Below are positions 45,244-53,711 of a stretch of DNA of 64,000 nucleotides, piece after piece (positions within the stretch are counted from its first letter, which is position 1; each line of letters begins with the position of its first letter). The translations under genes and the position numbers were made by a program. The notes under the pieces were generated by a model, which did no database searches, had not been told where the DNA came from, and saw only the letters and a list, made by a program, of their open reading frames with translations. Origin of the DNA: Salinispora fenicalii (GTDB lineage Bacteria; Actinomycetota; Actinomycetes; Mycobacteriales; Micromonosporaceae); the NCBI RefSeq assembly GCF_000514815.1, contig NZ_AZWQ01000026.1, positions 45,321 through 109,320 on the forward strand. The letters run 5' to 3'.

Positions 45244-45939
45244 ATGGCAAAGATCCTGTTCGTGGTGACCGGCGCGGACCACTGGGAGCTCGCTGACGGC
45301 ACCCGGCATCCCACCGGTGTCTGGGCCGAGGAGATCGTGGTTCCGCACGAGATGTTGACCAGCGCCGGCCACGAGGTCGTGATCGCTACCCCGGGCGGAG
45401 TGGTGCCGCGGGTGGACCGCAGTAGCCTGCTGCCGGAGTTCACCGGCGGCCCGGCGGGGGCGGTCCGGATGACCGAGGCCGTGGAGGGCCTCGAGGGCCT
45501 GCGCAAGCCGATCCGCCTGGCGGAGGTCAACCTCGACGACTACCAGGCTGTCTTCTACCCGGGTGGTCACGGACCGATGGAGGACCTGGCTGTCGACCAG
45601 GACTCCGGTCGGCTGCTGGTGGCCGCCCTGCAGGCGCAGAAGCCGCTCGGCATCGTCTGTCACGGGCCGGCGGCGCTGCTCGCCGCGGTGACCGCCGATG
45701 GCGGCAACGCCTTCGCCGGTCGCCGGGTGGCGGCCTTCACCAACGTGGAGGAGGCCCAGGCCGGCTTGGCCGACAAGGCCAAGTGGCTGCTCCAGGACCG
45801 ACTGACCGAGATCGGCGTGCAGGTCCAGGAGGGCGAGGCGTGGGCACCGAACGTGGTCCTCGACGGCAACCTGATCACTGGGCAGAACCCGGCCTCCTCC
45901 GAGCAGGTCGCCACGGAGCTGCTGGCTAAACTGAGCTGA
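45244..45939 (+). CDS. DJ-1/PfpI family protein, type 1 glutamine amidotransferase domain
   Basis: A 231-residue DJ-1/PfpI superfamily member close to the Hsp31/YDR533c-like branch (glyoxalase III or chaperone). The nucleophile elbow is GIVCHGPAALLAA with the reactive Cys at about residue 140, following YPGGHGPMEDL. ATG 45244 is preceded by GGAGGGC. It is one base upstream of a TetR gene, so probably part of a stress or electrophile response repressed by that protein. Confidence 0.9.
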   Translation: MAKILFVVTGADHWELADGTRHPTGVWAEEIVVPHEMLTSAGHEVVIATPGGVVPRVDRSSLLPEFTGGPAGAVRMTEAVEGLEGLRKPIRLAEVNLDDYQAVFYPGGHGPMEDLAVDQDSGRLLVAALQAQKPLGIVCHGPAALLAAVTADGGNAFAGRRVAAFTNVEEAQAGLADKAKWLLQDRLTEIGVQVQEGEAWAPNVVLDGNLITGQNPASSEQVATELLAKLS

Positions 45940-45940
45940 C

Positions 45941-46513
45941 ATGGACAGTGGCCGGCTCTCCGACGTCCTCGACGCCACCTACACCTGCCTGACCAGATAC
46001 GGCGTACGGCGGACGACGATGGATGACATCGCCGCCGCGATGGGCGTCTCCCGGTCCGCCGTCTACCAGTACGTTCGGGGCAAGGACGACGCGTTCCGGC
46101 AACTCGCCGGGCGCCTGCACACCCAGGCGCTGGCCAGTGCGCAGCAGGCCGCCGGTCAGGACGCCCCCTATGCCCAGCGCATCCGGGGCGTCCTGGCCGC
46201 CAAGCTTGACCTGTCTCTGCACCTGATCGGGGACTCGCCGCACACCGCTGAACTCATGGACAGCAAGGCCCGGCTCTTCGGTGAGATCTGCACCGAGTTC
46301 ACCGCGGAGCTGCGGAAGCTGTTGGCGGGTCTTTTCGCCGAGGCGGGCGCGGCGGACGCGGACGCGGCAGCCGAGATCTGCGTGGCCCTGGTCTCCGGCC
46401 TGGAGACGGCCCCGGACGGTCAGCGTCTGCTGGGGCGTGCCGTGGGCGCGCTCGTCCCCGGTTTGTTACACCCGGCCGAGCAGGTCGGTCACGTCAGTAG
46501 CACCACTGGTTAG
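45941..46513 (+). CDS. TetR family transcriptional regulator
   Basis: A 190-residue TetR protein with N-terminal HTH VRRTTMDDIAAAMGVSRSAVYQYVRGK (about 22-48). It starts one base after the PfpI-like gene, so the two are co-transcribed, and it probably represses the pair through the inverted repeat at 45170-45188. Ligand unknown; the C-terminal domain has the common GLETAPDGQRL motif. Confidence 0.9.
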   Translation: MDSGRLSDVLDATYTCLTRYGVRRTTMDDIAAAMGVSRSAVYQYVRGKDDAFRQLAGRLHTQALASAQQAAGQDAPYAQRIRGVLAAKLDLSLHLIGDSPHTAELMDSKARLFGEICTEFTAELRKLLAGLFAEAGAADADAAAEICVALVSGLETAPDGQRLLGRAVGALVPGLLHPAEQVGHVSSTTG

Positions 46514-46566
46514 GCGCACCCCGTTGGCCCCGTCGCCCGGGACAACGACGGCCTCCTGCCCGAGCG

Positions 46567-46851
46567 GTGGCTGATCACCCCAAGGCCGACGATCAAGCCG
46601 AACCGGTCAAGTACCGGCCGTCCAGCCTGCCCGCCATCAACAGCCGTACCGACCTGGTCCGCTAGGGCGAGATCCGCTGGCGGATCGAACACGACTACCG
46701 CGAACTGCGGCTGCGCCGGCCTGCCCCTGACAAGGTCATCGGCGAGCTCCAACGACTCCTCGCGACCGAACGGCACCTGTCCCAGCTGCCACCAACCGGT
46801 GAAATTTCTATATCTCAACAAACGCCACAAAACCTAACAAAGCACTACTAG
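46567..46851 (+). pseudogene. IS701-type transposase remnant with in-frame stop
   Basis: One frame reads DQAEPVKYRPSSLPAINSR, TDLVR, then a TAG at 46663, then GEIRWRIEHDYRELRLRRPA and IGELQRLLATERHLSQLPP. RWRIEHDYREL is the conserved DDE-domain end of IS701-family transposases, and LQRLLAT matches their C-terminus. The part normally between these is missing, so this copy has a nonsense mutation and an internal deletion. It sits between the TetR gene and the ECF sigma factor gene. Confidence 0.8.
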
Positions 46852-46941
46852 TGGTGACCAAACCAAAAAGTCAGTGCCTTACCTGTAATCCTTGTGCGTC
46901 TCACGCCACGAGTAGTTAGTGAGACTGAGGAGGTCGGTTGG

Positions 46942-47484
46942 GTGGATGTTGATCAGGACGAGCACGCCGCTTTCGCGCGGGTGTACTCGGCGAACTATCC
47001 CTTGGTGCTGCGCTACTGCTATCGGCGCATCGGTGACATGGAGTCCGCGCGGGAGTTGGCGCAGGAGACATTTGTCGTGGCATGGCGCCGGCATCGGGAC
47101 GCACCGGAGTCGGTGCTGCCTTGGCTGTACGGGATCGCCCGTCGAGTCTTGGCCGATCATTGGCGTGCGCGGCGGGTTCGGCCGGTCACCGTACCGATGG
47201 CCGAGAGCGTCGATGTGGTGGACGACGGGGATTTTGCGGCTGTCACCTTGGCACAGGATTTGCGGCGAGCGTTCGCCGGGCTGTCGGAGTCCGACCGTGA
47301 GGTGCTGCGTCTGGTGACGTGGGAGGAACTCGATCTCTCGGCGGCGGCTCAGGTCTTGGGGTGCAGTAAAACCGCGGTGGCGGTTCGAGTGTTCCGGGCT
47401 CGGCGGCGGCTGGCTCGGCTATTGGACAATCCGCCGGCGGTGCGGGCGCAAAAGGTTTCGGCAACAGTGCGGGAAGGCGTGTGA
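46942..47484 (+). CDS. ECF RNA polymerase sigma factor
   Basis: A 180-residue ECF sigma factor: region 2 (VYSANYPLVLRYCYRRIGDM, then ARELAQETFVVAWRR) and region 4 (LSESDREVLRLVTWEELDLS, AAQVLGCSKTAVAVRVFRARRRL). GTG 46942 is chosen because GAGGAGG lies 8 bases upstream. Its stop overlaps the start of the next gene (TGATG), so it is translationally coupled to a membrane protein that may act as its anti-sigma or target. Confidence 0.9.
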   Translation: MDVDQDEHAAFARVYSANYPLVLRYCYRRIGDMESARELAQETFVVAWRRHRDAPESVLPWLYGIARRVLADHWRARRVRPVTVPMAESVDVVDDGDFAAVTLAQDLRRAFAGLSESDREVLRLVTWEELDLSAAAQVLGCSKTAVAVRVFRARRRLARLLDNPPAVRAQKVSATVREGV

Positions 47485-48497
47485 TGAAGATAAATAAGGG
47501 TGTGCTTAAGCAGCTTGATCCGGCGCGGGAAGTCGATGACTGGCCGGCAGCAGCACCTGTTAACTGGTCAACTGTGGTGGGTGGCTCGTCGCCGGCTTCC
47601 GTTCGGCCGCGGTGGACGCGTCGGGCGGTGTTGGGTGCGGTGACCGCGGGGGCCGTAGTGGTTGCCGGAGCTATGGTCGTGCAAGTCGCTGGCCCGGACC
47701 AACCGGTGTTCGCCGCGACTCCCCCACCGCTTCACCTGCAGTATGAAAATGGCGCGCCGGGGGCCCGCGATGCCCTGTTGAAGCTGGCTTCCGTCGTGGA
47801 GGCGGAGGCGGCCGGTGACGAGCTGCGGAGCGGCCGGTTCAACTTCGTGCGCGTCGGCCAGTGGTCGCTGGACCTGTCGTCCTCGGCCAAGGAGGGCACC
47901 ACGGTGGCGGTGGCGCCGCAGGTGATCTCGACCTGGCGTGCTGCAGATGGTTCCGGCAAGGTGGCTACCACCACCCTGCGCAGCTCCGATGTCGGAGCGG
48001 AGCCGGATGCACCGGGACTGGTGGCGGCGGCAGCGCGGGGTGACACCCAGGTCCGTACCTACGATGCTGGGCAACTAACGGCGGTTTTTCCCGATCCGAT
48101 TCCACACGATGTCGATGCTCTGTCCAAGGCGCTGTATGCCCATCAACCGCGGGAAAACGGTGCTGAGTCAGCGGTGCGAGCGATCGCGGATCTCTACCGC
48201 GCGGCGGCGGTCGACCGGGATGTACGGATTGCGGCGTTGAGGTTCCTTGCCCAATCCGACGGAGTGCTTCTTCGCGGTGAGGTCACCGACCGACTCGGTC
48301 GCCATGGCCTCGCCGTGAGTGTGGACTCGAACAGGGACGGCACCCGTGACCTACTGGTCTTCGACCAGCAAACTGGTGGGCTCCTAGCCTATGAATCCGT
48401 ATTGCTGAAAAAACCCGAGAAACTGCCGGTGCAGGTGCCGGCGGTCTTCGCCTACGTGCTCTACCTGGAACAGGATCGGCGGTCCAATACGGCCTGA
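47484..48497 (+). CDS. CU044_5270-type membrane protein, coupled to ECF sigma factor
   Basis: A 337-residue protein with a cytosolic N-terminus (1-45), one transmembrane helix (RRAVLGAVTAGAVVVAGAMVV, about 47-68) and an external domain. This pattern, following an ECF sigma gene, is that of the actinobacterial CU044_5270 family. A role as anti-sigma factor is possible but the N-terminal part lacks the zinc HxxxCxxC motif. It ends in a strong terminator. Confidence 0.8.
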   Translation: MKINKGVLKQLDPAREVDDWPAAAPVNWSTVVGGSSPASVRPRWTRRAVLGAVTAGAVVVAGAMVVQVAGPDQPVFAATPPPLHLQYENGAPGARDALLKLASVVEAEAAGDELRSGRFNFVRVGQWSLDLSSSAKEGTTVAVAPQVISTWRAADGSGKVATTTLRSSDVGAEPDAPGLVAAAARGDTQVRTYDAGQLTAVFPDPIPHDVDALSKALYAHQPRENGAESAVRAIADLYRAAAVDRDVRIAALRFLAQSDGVLLRGEVTDRLGRHGLAVSVDSNRDGTRDLLVFDQQTGGLLAYESVLLKKPEKLPVQVPAVFAYVLYLEQDRRSNTA

Positions 48498-48508
48498 TTC
48501 CAGAATGC

Positions 48509-48541
48509 AAGGTGGGGCACCCCCATGTGGTGCCCCACCTT
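48509..48541 (+). terminator. Terminator of the ECF sigma operon
   Basis: A perfect 13-bp stem (AAGGTGGGGCACC / GGTGCCCCACCTT) with a 7-base loop, 12 bases after the stop codon. Confidence 0.88.
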
Positions 48542-48689
48542 AGCCTGCGGCGCAGGCGGAGGGTTCGGCTGCTTGCGTCGGCGATGCCACGCCGATCGCC
48601 AGCGTCAGGCTGGCCGTCAGGCCAGAGCGACGCACTCTCTTCTTGAGAAGATCAAATCTCCTGCCGGCCGGTTGGTGCGACAACCTCCA

Positions 48690-49844
48690 TCAGGAGAAGT
48701 AGTTCTCAAGTTTGCCGTCGCGAACGGTGTCCAGGGTGAAGCAGTGGAGGCCGCCGCCGAACAGTCGCCGATGGCGATGACGTACTGGCACGACATCGAA
48801 GCCGTGCTGTTCCAGTGCACGGCTCAGCTCCGGGCAGGAGTCGTTGACCATGATGGTGCGCTCGTCAATCGACAATACGTTCAGGTCGATGAACGGGCTG
48901 GTGAGGATAACGTCATCGTCGTCGTACTGAGGGAAGTTCTGTGCTTTCGGCTCCGGCGCCTCGATGACATCCCACTTCTGGAGGGCTTTGGGCAAGTAAT
49001 CGAGGAACCGTCGGGAGCGGATTAACAACGTGCCCGGTCGCAGGGGGAGTACCATGCTGTCGATATGGCTGTCGGTTAGTCGGTCGATCCGGTGGATGGT
49101 GTAGCGGCCCTCCAGGTGGCGCTCCAACCACTCGCACGCGAGGAGATGATTCGCCGTCGCGATGTTGACCAGGATATCTCGACCGAATCGTAGGCACTGT
49201 GCAGCGTCGAAAAGCATCTCGATGCCCACGTCATAGGGGGAGTCGTTGATGGTGGTCACCGTCTCCATCGTGACGAGTTGTTCGGCCTGGGTGAGGTCGA
49301 AGGAGCGGTCGGTCATCCATGGCCGGGGCATGACCGTCCACCGGGCGCCGTGCGTGAAGTACTCCATGAAAACGGGCTTCAGGAACTGTGTCTCGAAGTA
49401 GCGCGAGCGCATCATTGGTGGCGTTTCGATGATCTCGTCACCCAGGATCAACGTGTTGTCCCGGACGTTCAGGGGCGGCAGCGCGGTGGCGGACCACGCG
49501 GGTGTGGCGAAGTGAGCCGCGCCCTCGTGGAGGTTCATCGGTCGGTGAACGCGTACGCCTAGGGATTCGAGTGTTCCAGCTATCCCTTCCACGTCTTCGT
49601 GTAGCTCGTCGACATAGCGCTGCTTGATATCCAGGGTTTTCGAGGTTAATGATCCCGGCGTCGGCTGGCCGTGCGTCATGAACCGTGGATAGTAGATGGG
49701 GTGCATTTTTGAGTTGTCGTGGATGAGGTTGTCGTAAAAAAATAGGTCGAAGGAGAGGTCGCGGGCCTGTCGTCGGTAGCCCGAGGCTGAACCCACGACG
49801 ATTTCGCGCAACGGCGACCATTCATCGAAACTGTGCAGCTTCAT
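48690..49844 (-). CDS. Amidinotransferase (arginine-dependent), ketomemicin-type
   Basis: A 384-residue amidinotransferase of the AGAT/StrB group, which moves the amidino group of arginine onto an amine. The nucleophilic cysteine is C368 in GGLHCFTLDT; other pentein-fold motifs are TVMPRPWMTDRSFD and DSHIDSMVLPL (catalytic His). The N-terminus HSFDEWSPLREIVVG is typical. It is divergent from the ATP-grasp ligase gene, and ketomemicins contain an N-amidino residue, so it most likely makes that residue. The chosen ATG has a G-rich site upstream. Confidence 0.9.
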   Translation of the reverse strand: MKLHSFDEWSPLREIVVGSASGYRRQARDLSFDLFFYDNLIHDNSKMHPIYYPRFMTHGQPTPGSLTSKTLDIKQRYVDELHEDVEGIAGTLESLGVRVHRPMNLHEGAAHFATPAWSATALPPLNVRDNTLILGDEIIETPPMMRSRYFETQFLKPVFMEYFTHGARWTVMPRPWMTDRSFDLTQAEQLVTMETVTTINDSPYDVGIEMLFDAAQCLRFGRDILVNIATANHLLACEWLERHLEGRYTIHRIDRLTDSHIDSMVLPLRPGTLLIRSRRFLDYLPKALQKWDVIEAPEPKAQNFPQYDDDDVILTSPFIDLNVLSIDERTIMVNDSCPELSRALEQHGFDVVPVRHRHRRLFGGGLHCFTLDTVRDGKLENYFS

Positions 49845-50364
49845 GTGGCCCCCAGGACACGTACGTGCGGCCGCCCACCCGCAATCGCGAGGAGCCTGAC
49901 GTTGCTGTTACCTGCAGTGGCACCTTGGATCTAGGTCCATCACTCATACAACCAGTGATCGATACTTCCAGCAATGATGATCTTGGTTGACGACGCGACG
50001 GGGGTGGGTCGGCAGGCCCGGACGGGTCGACTGTGATCAGCCGTGATCGCCTCCTTAACGTACCGCTCCGATCTTATGTGGACGAATGGCGCGACAGGAC
50101 GCAGATGGGGGTGGCGGTGCTGATGATCTCTCGCGGCGTGATCTCCGGGGTCGGTTGTTGCTGACGCTGGGTACTAGCAAGATCACTCCTTGCTATCGAT
50201 GGTGCCGATTGATAGCGTGTCGATCAGCAAATCGGAGATCTCTTCATGTGTTGACGCATGGTTCGTAACGGTGCCCCGGTCTGCCTCCTGTCGCAGCTCA
50301 ACAGTCGGTTGATCCGGCTGAGCGGTGCCGTGTCCGAGAATCCCGCCGACGTGATGGGGCGGTC
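49845..50364. other. Divergent promoter region of the pseudopeptide cluster
   Basis: A 520-base gap between the amidinotransferase and ligase genes. I see no credible gene in it; short frames lack ribosome sites. It holds a clear inverted repeat cluster near 50175-50216 and presumably both promoters. Confidence 0.6.
50175..50216. promoter_or_regulatory. Overlapping inverted repeats upstream of the ligase gene
   Basis: TAGCAAG-ATCACTC-CTTGCTA (50175-50195) is a perfect 7-bp repeat with a 7-base spacer; GCTATC (50192-50197) and GATAGC (50211-50216) form a second that shares its right arm. The layout suggests a regulated operator for the cluster, though no regulator gene is adjacent. Confidence 0.5.
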
Positions 50365-51699
50365 ATGACAACGTTGATTATCGGCAATAGCCGAACCTGG
50401 GAGATGGTCGGCGATCTGGCGGCACTGACCTCCGACCAACTGCGCGACGGTGGCTGTGCCGCGCAGCGCCTGCTCTGGTTCGCCCGGGACGGCGACGTAC
50501 TGGTGTTGCCGTTCGCTCCGCCAGCGGACTACCTGAGCTACATCACTCACCTGACCGGCACCCGCGCCTCGTCACTGACCACTGTGATCCCTCCACCGGG
50601 CAGTCTTGGCTCGGACATCCTCACCCCAGACCGGCTCGCCGATCCGAGCTTCCTGAACGATCTACGCGGTGCTCTCGGCAACCGACCTCCGGTCAAGATC
50701 TTGGCCGTCTACAAGGATTTCTCCATCACCAGGATCGCCCGGACACTCGGCGCCGAGACGGCCCTCCCCGGCTATCCGTTCAGCGCCCAGGCCGGTGACG
50801 CGCTGGTGAACAGCAAGGCCGGGTTTCGGGCCCTGGCTGCCGGAGCCGGGGTTCCGATCGCCCCGGGCACCGTGGTCACCCGGCCGGAACAGGCGCTGGA
50901 GGCGATAGCTGACCTCTTCGATCAGGGACACAGCGCGGTCGTGAAGATGGAGTTCAACGGAGGGGGGCTCGGCAACGAGGTTCTCAGCCGTACTGACGGC
51001 GTCGTGCCGACCGGCGCGGCCCAGGCGGTGGTGTTGCCGGACCGTCCCGCGCTGCTGTCATACGTACAGCGGCGGTGGGAACGGCTCACCGCAGGCCACG
51101 CACACCGGCTGGTGGTGGAGCAGTTCTTCCCCAGGTCCACCACCAGCTACGCGGAGTTCATCGTTACCGACGAGGCAGCGCAGCTGATCGGGGTGGGTGA
51201 TCTGCTGATGGAGCCGAGGGCGATTGGCGGGGTGCTGCCGGCGCAGACGATCGACGCGGAGACCAGAACGGAGCTGCTTGACGGTGCTCACCAGCTGGTC
51301 GAGTCCCTACGTGTACTCGGTTACCGGGGCGTGGTCTGTGCCGACGCTATCGTCACTCCGGACAAGCAGGTGCTCTTCACTGAGACCAACTGTCGCCTAA
51401 CCGGCTCAACCCACCTACACCTGGCCCTCTACGGTCGGCTGGTTGATCCCGAGTACCGAGAAAAGCGGATCTTCCTGGAACACTTCGGTTGGGCCGTACC
51501 GTCGTTCACCGAGGCTGTCGAGCGGCTTGCGATGGCCGGCTTGGCTTACGACCCCACCAGCCGTACCGGAGTCGTGATCACCTCCAACAACGTGGATGCG
51601 GACGGTACCGTCGCCTGTTGCGCCATCGCGGAGGAACTGCAGGCCGCGGAGGAGCTGCACCGCCGGCGGGGGGAGCTCTTTGTGGACCAGTCGGCATGA
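50365..51699 (+). CDS. ATP-grasp peptide ligase, PGM1-related
   Basis: A 444-residue ligase of the pre-ATP-grasp/PGM1 type, which couples an N-guanidino acid to a peptide or amino acid through an acyl phosphate. The N-terminus MTTLIIGNSRTWEMVG is characteristic; the ATP-grasp core has VVKMEFNGGGLGNEV, the RLVVEQFF strand and the metal-binding TETNCRLTGSTH. In pheganomycin and ketomemicin pathways such enzymes take N-amidino substrates, which fits the neighbouring amidinotransferase. First gene of a rightward run of five. Confidence 0.9.
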   Translation: MTTLIIGNSRTWEMVGDLAALTSDQLRDGGCAAQRLLWFARDGDVLVLPFAPPADYLSYITHLTGTRASSLTTVIPPPGSLGSDILTPDRLADPSFLNDLRGALGNRPPVKILAVYKDFSITRIARTLGAETALPGYPFSAQAGDALVNSKAGFRALAAGAGVPIAPGTVVTRPEQALEAIADLFDQGHSAVVKMEFNGGGLGNEVLSRTDGVVPTGAAQAVVLPDRPALLSYVQRRWERLTAGHAHRLVVEQFFPRSTTSYAEFIVTDEAAQLIGVGDLLMEPRAIGGVLPAQTIDAETRTELLDGAHQLVESLRVLGYRGVVCADAIVTPDKQVLFTETNCRLTGSTHLHLALYGRLVDPEYREKRIFLEHFGWAVPSFTEAVERLAMAGLAYDPTSRTGVVITSNNVDADGTVACCAIAEELQAAEELHRRRGELFVDQSA

Positions 51700-51787
51700 C
51701 CTGCTCCGCATCGTCGGGACGCAACCGTAGCGGTGGCCGGGGACCGGTACTCGTCGGTTCGTGTCGCATCGGTCGCCGGTGGCCGCG

Positions 51788-52822
51788 ATGACCCGGCCCA
51801 TGCGTGCGGTGGTTCTGCGCCGACCCGGTGGTCCGAAAGCACTACGTGTCGAGTGGATACCCGAGCCATCGCCGGGGGTGGGGGAGAGCCTTATCGACGT
51901 GACGTTGACCGGAGTCAACTTCGATGATCTGGAGCGCTGTGCCGGTGCTCAACCCGAGCTACCGCTGCCGGCAGTGCTCGGCGTGGAGGCAGCCGGGCGT
52001 CGACGGGCCGATGGACGGCGGGTGGTCGCGCTACTACGCCAAGGCGGTGGGTACGCCGAAGTGGTGGCGGCCCGGGAGGCACACACCGTGGAGATTCCGG
52101 CGGGCATCGATGACCCGCAGGCGCTCGGCCTGTTCGAGCAGGGCAGCACCGCGTACGGGGCGTTGTTGTTGGCCGGTCGGCTGCGGGCCGGGGAGAGCGT
52201 CGCGGTCTCCGCCGCGGCTGGCGGGGTTGGACACCTCGCGGTGCAGCTCGCGGTGGCGCTTGGCGCCTCGCCGGTGATTGGCCTGGCGTCGACTCCGGCG
52301 AAGCGACAGTTCGTCACCGGGCTCGGCGCAGATGTGGTGCTGGACCCGGCAGACCCAGAGCTGGCCGACCGGGTGCGGGAGGCGGCCGGCGGAACTGGCG
52401 TGGATCTGTTCGTCGACTCAGTGGGCGGTGCGGTGGCGCGGGCCGCGCTGGTCGGCCTGGCGCCGTTCGGGCGGCTGGTCTGCCTCGGCTGGCGGCCCGG
52501 CAACTCGAGCGATCCCGGAATCGGCGGAGCTGGTGACGTGCCCGTCGGTCCGGAGGACCCGGCTGGTGTCGTCGCGGTGACCACCGCGCAGCTGGCCCAG
52601 CGTTCCATCGGTTGTGCCGGCTTCTGGATGCGGCACGTGGTGGACGACCGGGAGCTGTTGTGCGGAATCGTCGGTCGGCTCTTCGAACTGGCGACCCAAG
52701 GCCAGCTCACGGTCCACATCGACCGGACGGTCGCGCTGCACGAGGTCGGCGCCGCCCACGCGGCGGTCGCCGCCCGTGCCACTTCGGGCAAGGTTCTCAT
52801 CGACGTACGCCGGGAGGTGTGA
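51788..52822 (+). CDS. MDR-family NADPH:quinone oxidoreductase-like dehydrogenase
   Basis: A 344-residue medium-chain reductase without a structural zinc lobe. The cofactor loop is AAAGGVGHLAVQLA; the N-terminal GroES-like domain has VTLTGVNFDDLERCAG and VLGVEAAGRR. These enzymes reduce enones or enoyl thioesters with NADPH. In ketomemicin synthesis a dehydrogenase reduces the double bond left by the dehydratase; this gene is the obvious candidate. ATG 51788 is chosen; ATG 51800 is possible. Its stop overlaps the aldolase start (TGATG). Confidence 0.88.
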   Translation: MTRPMRAVVLRRPGGPKALRVEWIPEPSPGVGESLIDVTLTGVNFDDLERCAGAQPELPLPAVLGVEAAGRRRADGRRVVALLRQGGGYAEVVAAREAHTVEIPAGIDDPQALGLFEQGSTAYGALLLAGRLRAGESVAVSAAAGGVGHLAVQLAVALGASPVIGLASTPAKRQFVTGLGADVVLDPADPELADRVREAAGGTGVDLFVDSVGGAVARAALVGLAPFGRLVCLGWRPGNSSDPGIGGAGDVPVGPEDPAGVVAVTTAQLAQRSIGCAGFWMRHVVDDRELLCGIVGRLFELATQGQLTVHIDRTVALHEVGAAHAAVAARATSGKVLIDVRREV

Positions 52823-53664
52823 TGTACGCCCGGTACTGCCGTTCCATGCTGTGCACGCCGGCGACCGCGGTCGGCAGGTACGCAACCTGCCACCGTTCGG
52901 GAGCCGACATTTGCCTGGTCGACCTGGAAGACTCGGTGTCGCCGCAGGACAAGGCCGAGGCCCGGGACCGGGGGAGCGCGTTCTTCAGTGCGGAGAGCGC
53001 GTCCGGTCGCCGTTGCGCCGTTCGGATGAACACGCTTACCGAACCGGAAGGCATGCGGGATCTGCTCGCTTTGCGCGAGTATCCGATCCGGCCCTCCATC
53101 GTGTTGGTGCCCAAGGTCGAATCGCCACGCGACATCGAGATAGTGGCGCGACTACTCCGGCCGGTCCGTCCGGACCTCGAGCTGTGCGCGGTCATCGAGA
53201 CACCACGAGGGGTGGAGGCCGCCGCGGCGATCGCGGCGACGTCACCCCACCTGCGCGCGCTGATTTTCGGGTCGGCGGACTACGCGTCCGCTCTCGGTGC
53301 CCAACTGCGCTGGGAGCCGCTGGCACAGGCCCGGACCCGGGTGGTGAACGCCGCCAGGGCGGCCGAGGTGGAGGCGATCGACTCGCCGACCTTCCACGTG
53401 CAGGACCTGACCGCGTTACGGCGGGAGGCAGTTCTGGCCCGGGACCTCGGGTTCAGCGGCAAGATCGCCCTGCATCCGCGCCAAGTGGCGGTCATCAATC
53501 AGGTCTTCTCACCCGACGCGGCATCCCTGGAGGCGGCCCGGCGAGTGGTGGCCGCTGGCCAGCGCAGCGGCCAGGGCATTACCACCGTTGACGGGGTGAT
53601 GGTCGGCCGCCCCTTCTTCGAGGCGTCCCAGCGGCTGCTCGACGAGTTCGACTCATCCGGTTGA
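52822..53664 (+). CDS. HpcH/HpaI-CitE-like aldolase
   Basis: A 280-residue TIM-barrel enzyme of the HpcH/HpaI/CitE superfamily (citrate lyase beta-like). Motifs are RSMLCTPAT, ADICLVDLEDSVSP (metal-binding Glu/Asp), RMNTL, LVPKVESP, AVIETPRGV, FGSADYAS and IALHPRQV. The ketomemicin aldolase joins phenylpyruvate and malonyl-CoA in an aldol-type condensation (from literature memory); this protein is the matching component. It overlaps the dehydrogenase gene by one base. Confidence 0.88.
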   Translation: MYARYCRSMLCTPATAVGRYATCHRSGADICLVDLEDSVSPQDKAEARDRGSAFFSAESASGRRCAVRMNTLTEPEGMRDLLALREYPIRPSIVLVPKVESPRDIEIVARLLRPVRPDLELCAVIETPRGVEAAAAIAATSPHLRALIFGSADYASALGAQLRWEPLAQARTRVVNAARAAEVEAIDSPTFHVQDLTALRREAVLARDLGFSGKIALHPRQVAVINQVFSPDAASLEAARRVVAAGQRSGQGITTVDGVMVGRPFFEASQRLLDEFDSSG

Positions 53665-53711
53665 CCCATGGCCGGGACAACAGCGGTCAGTCTCACTGGC
53701 AGGGAGAGAAA

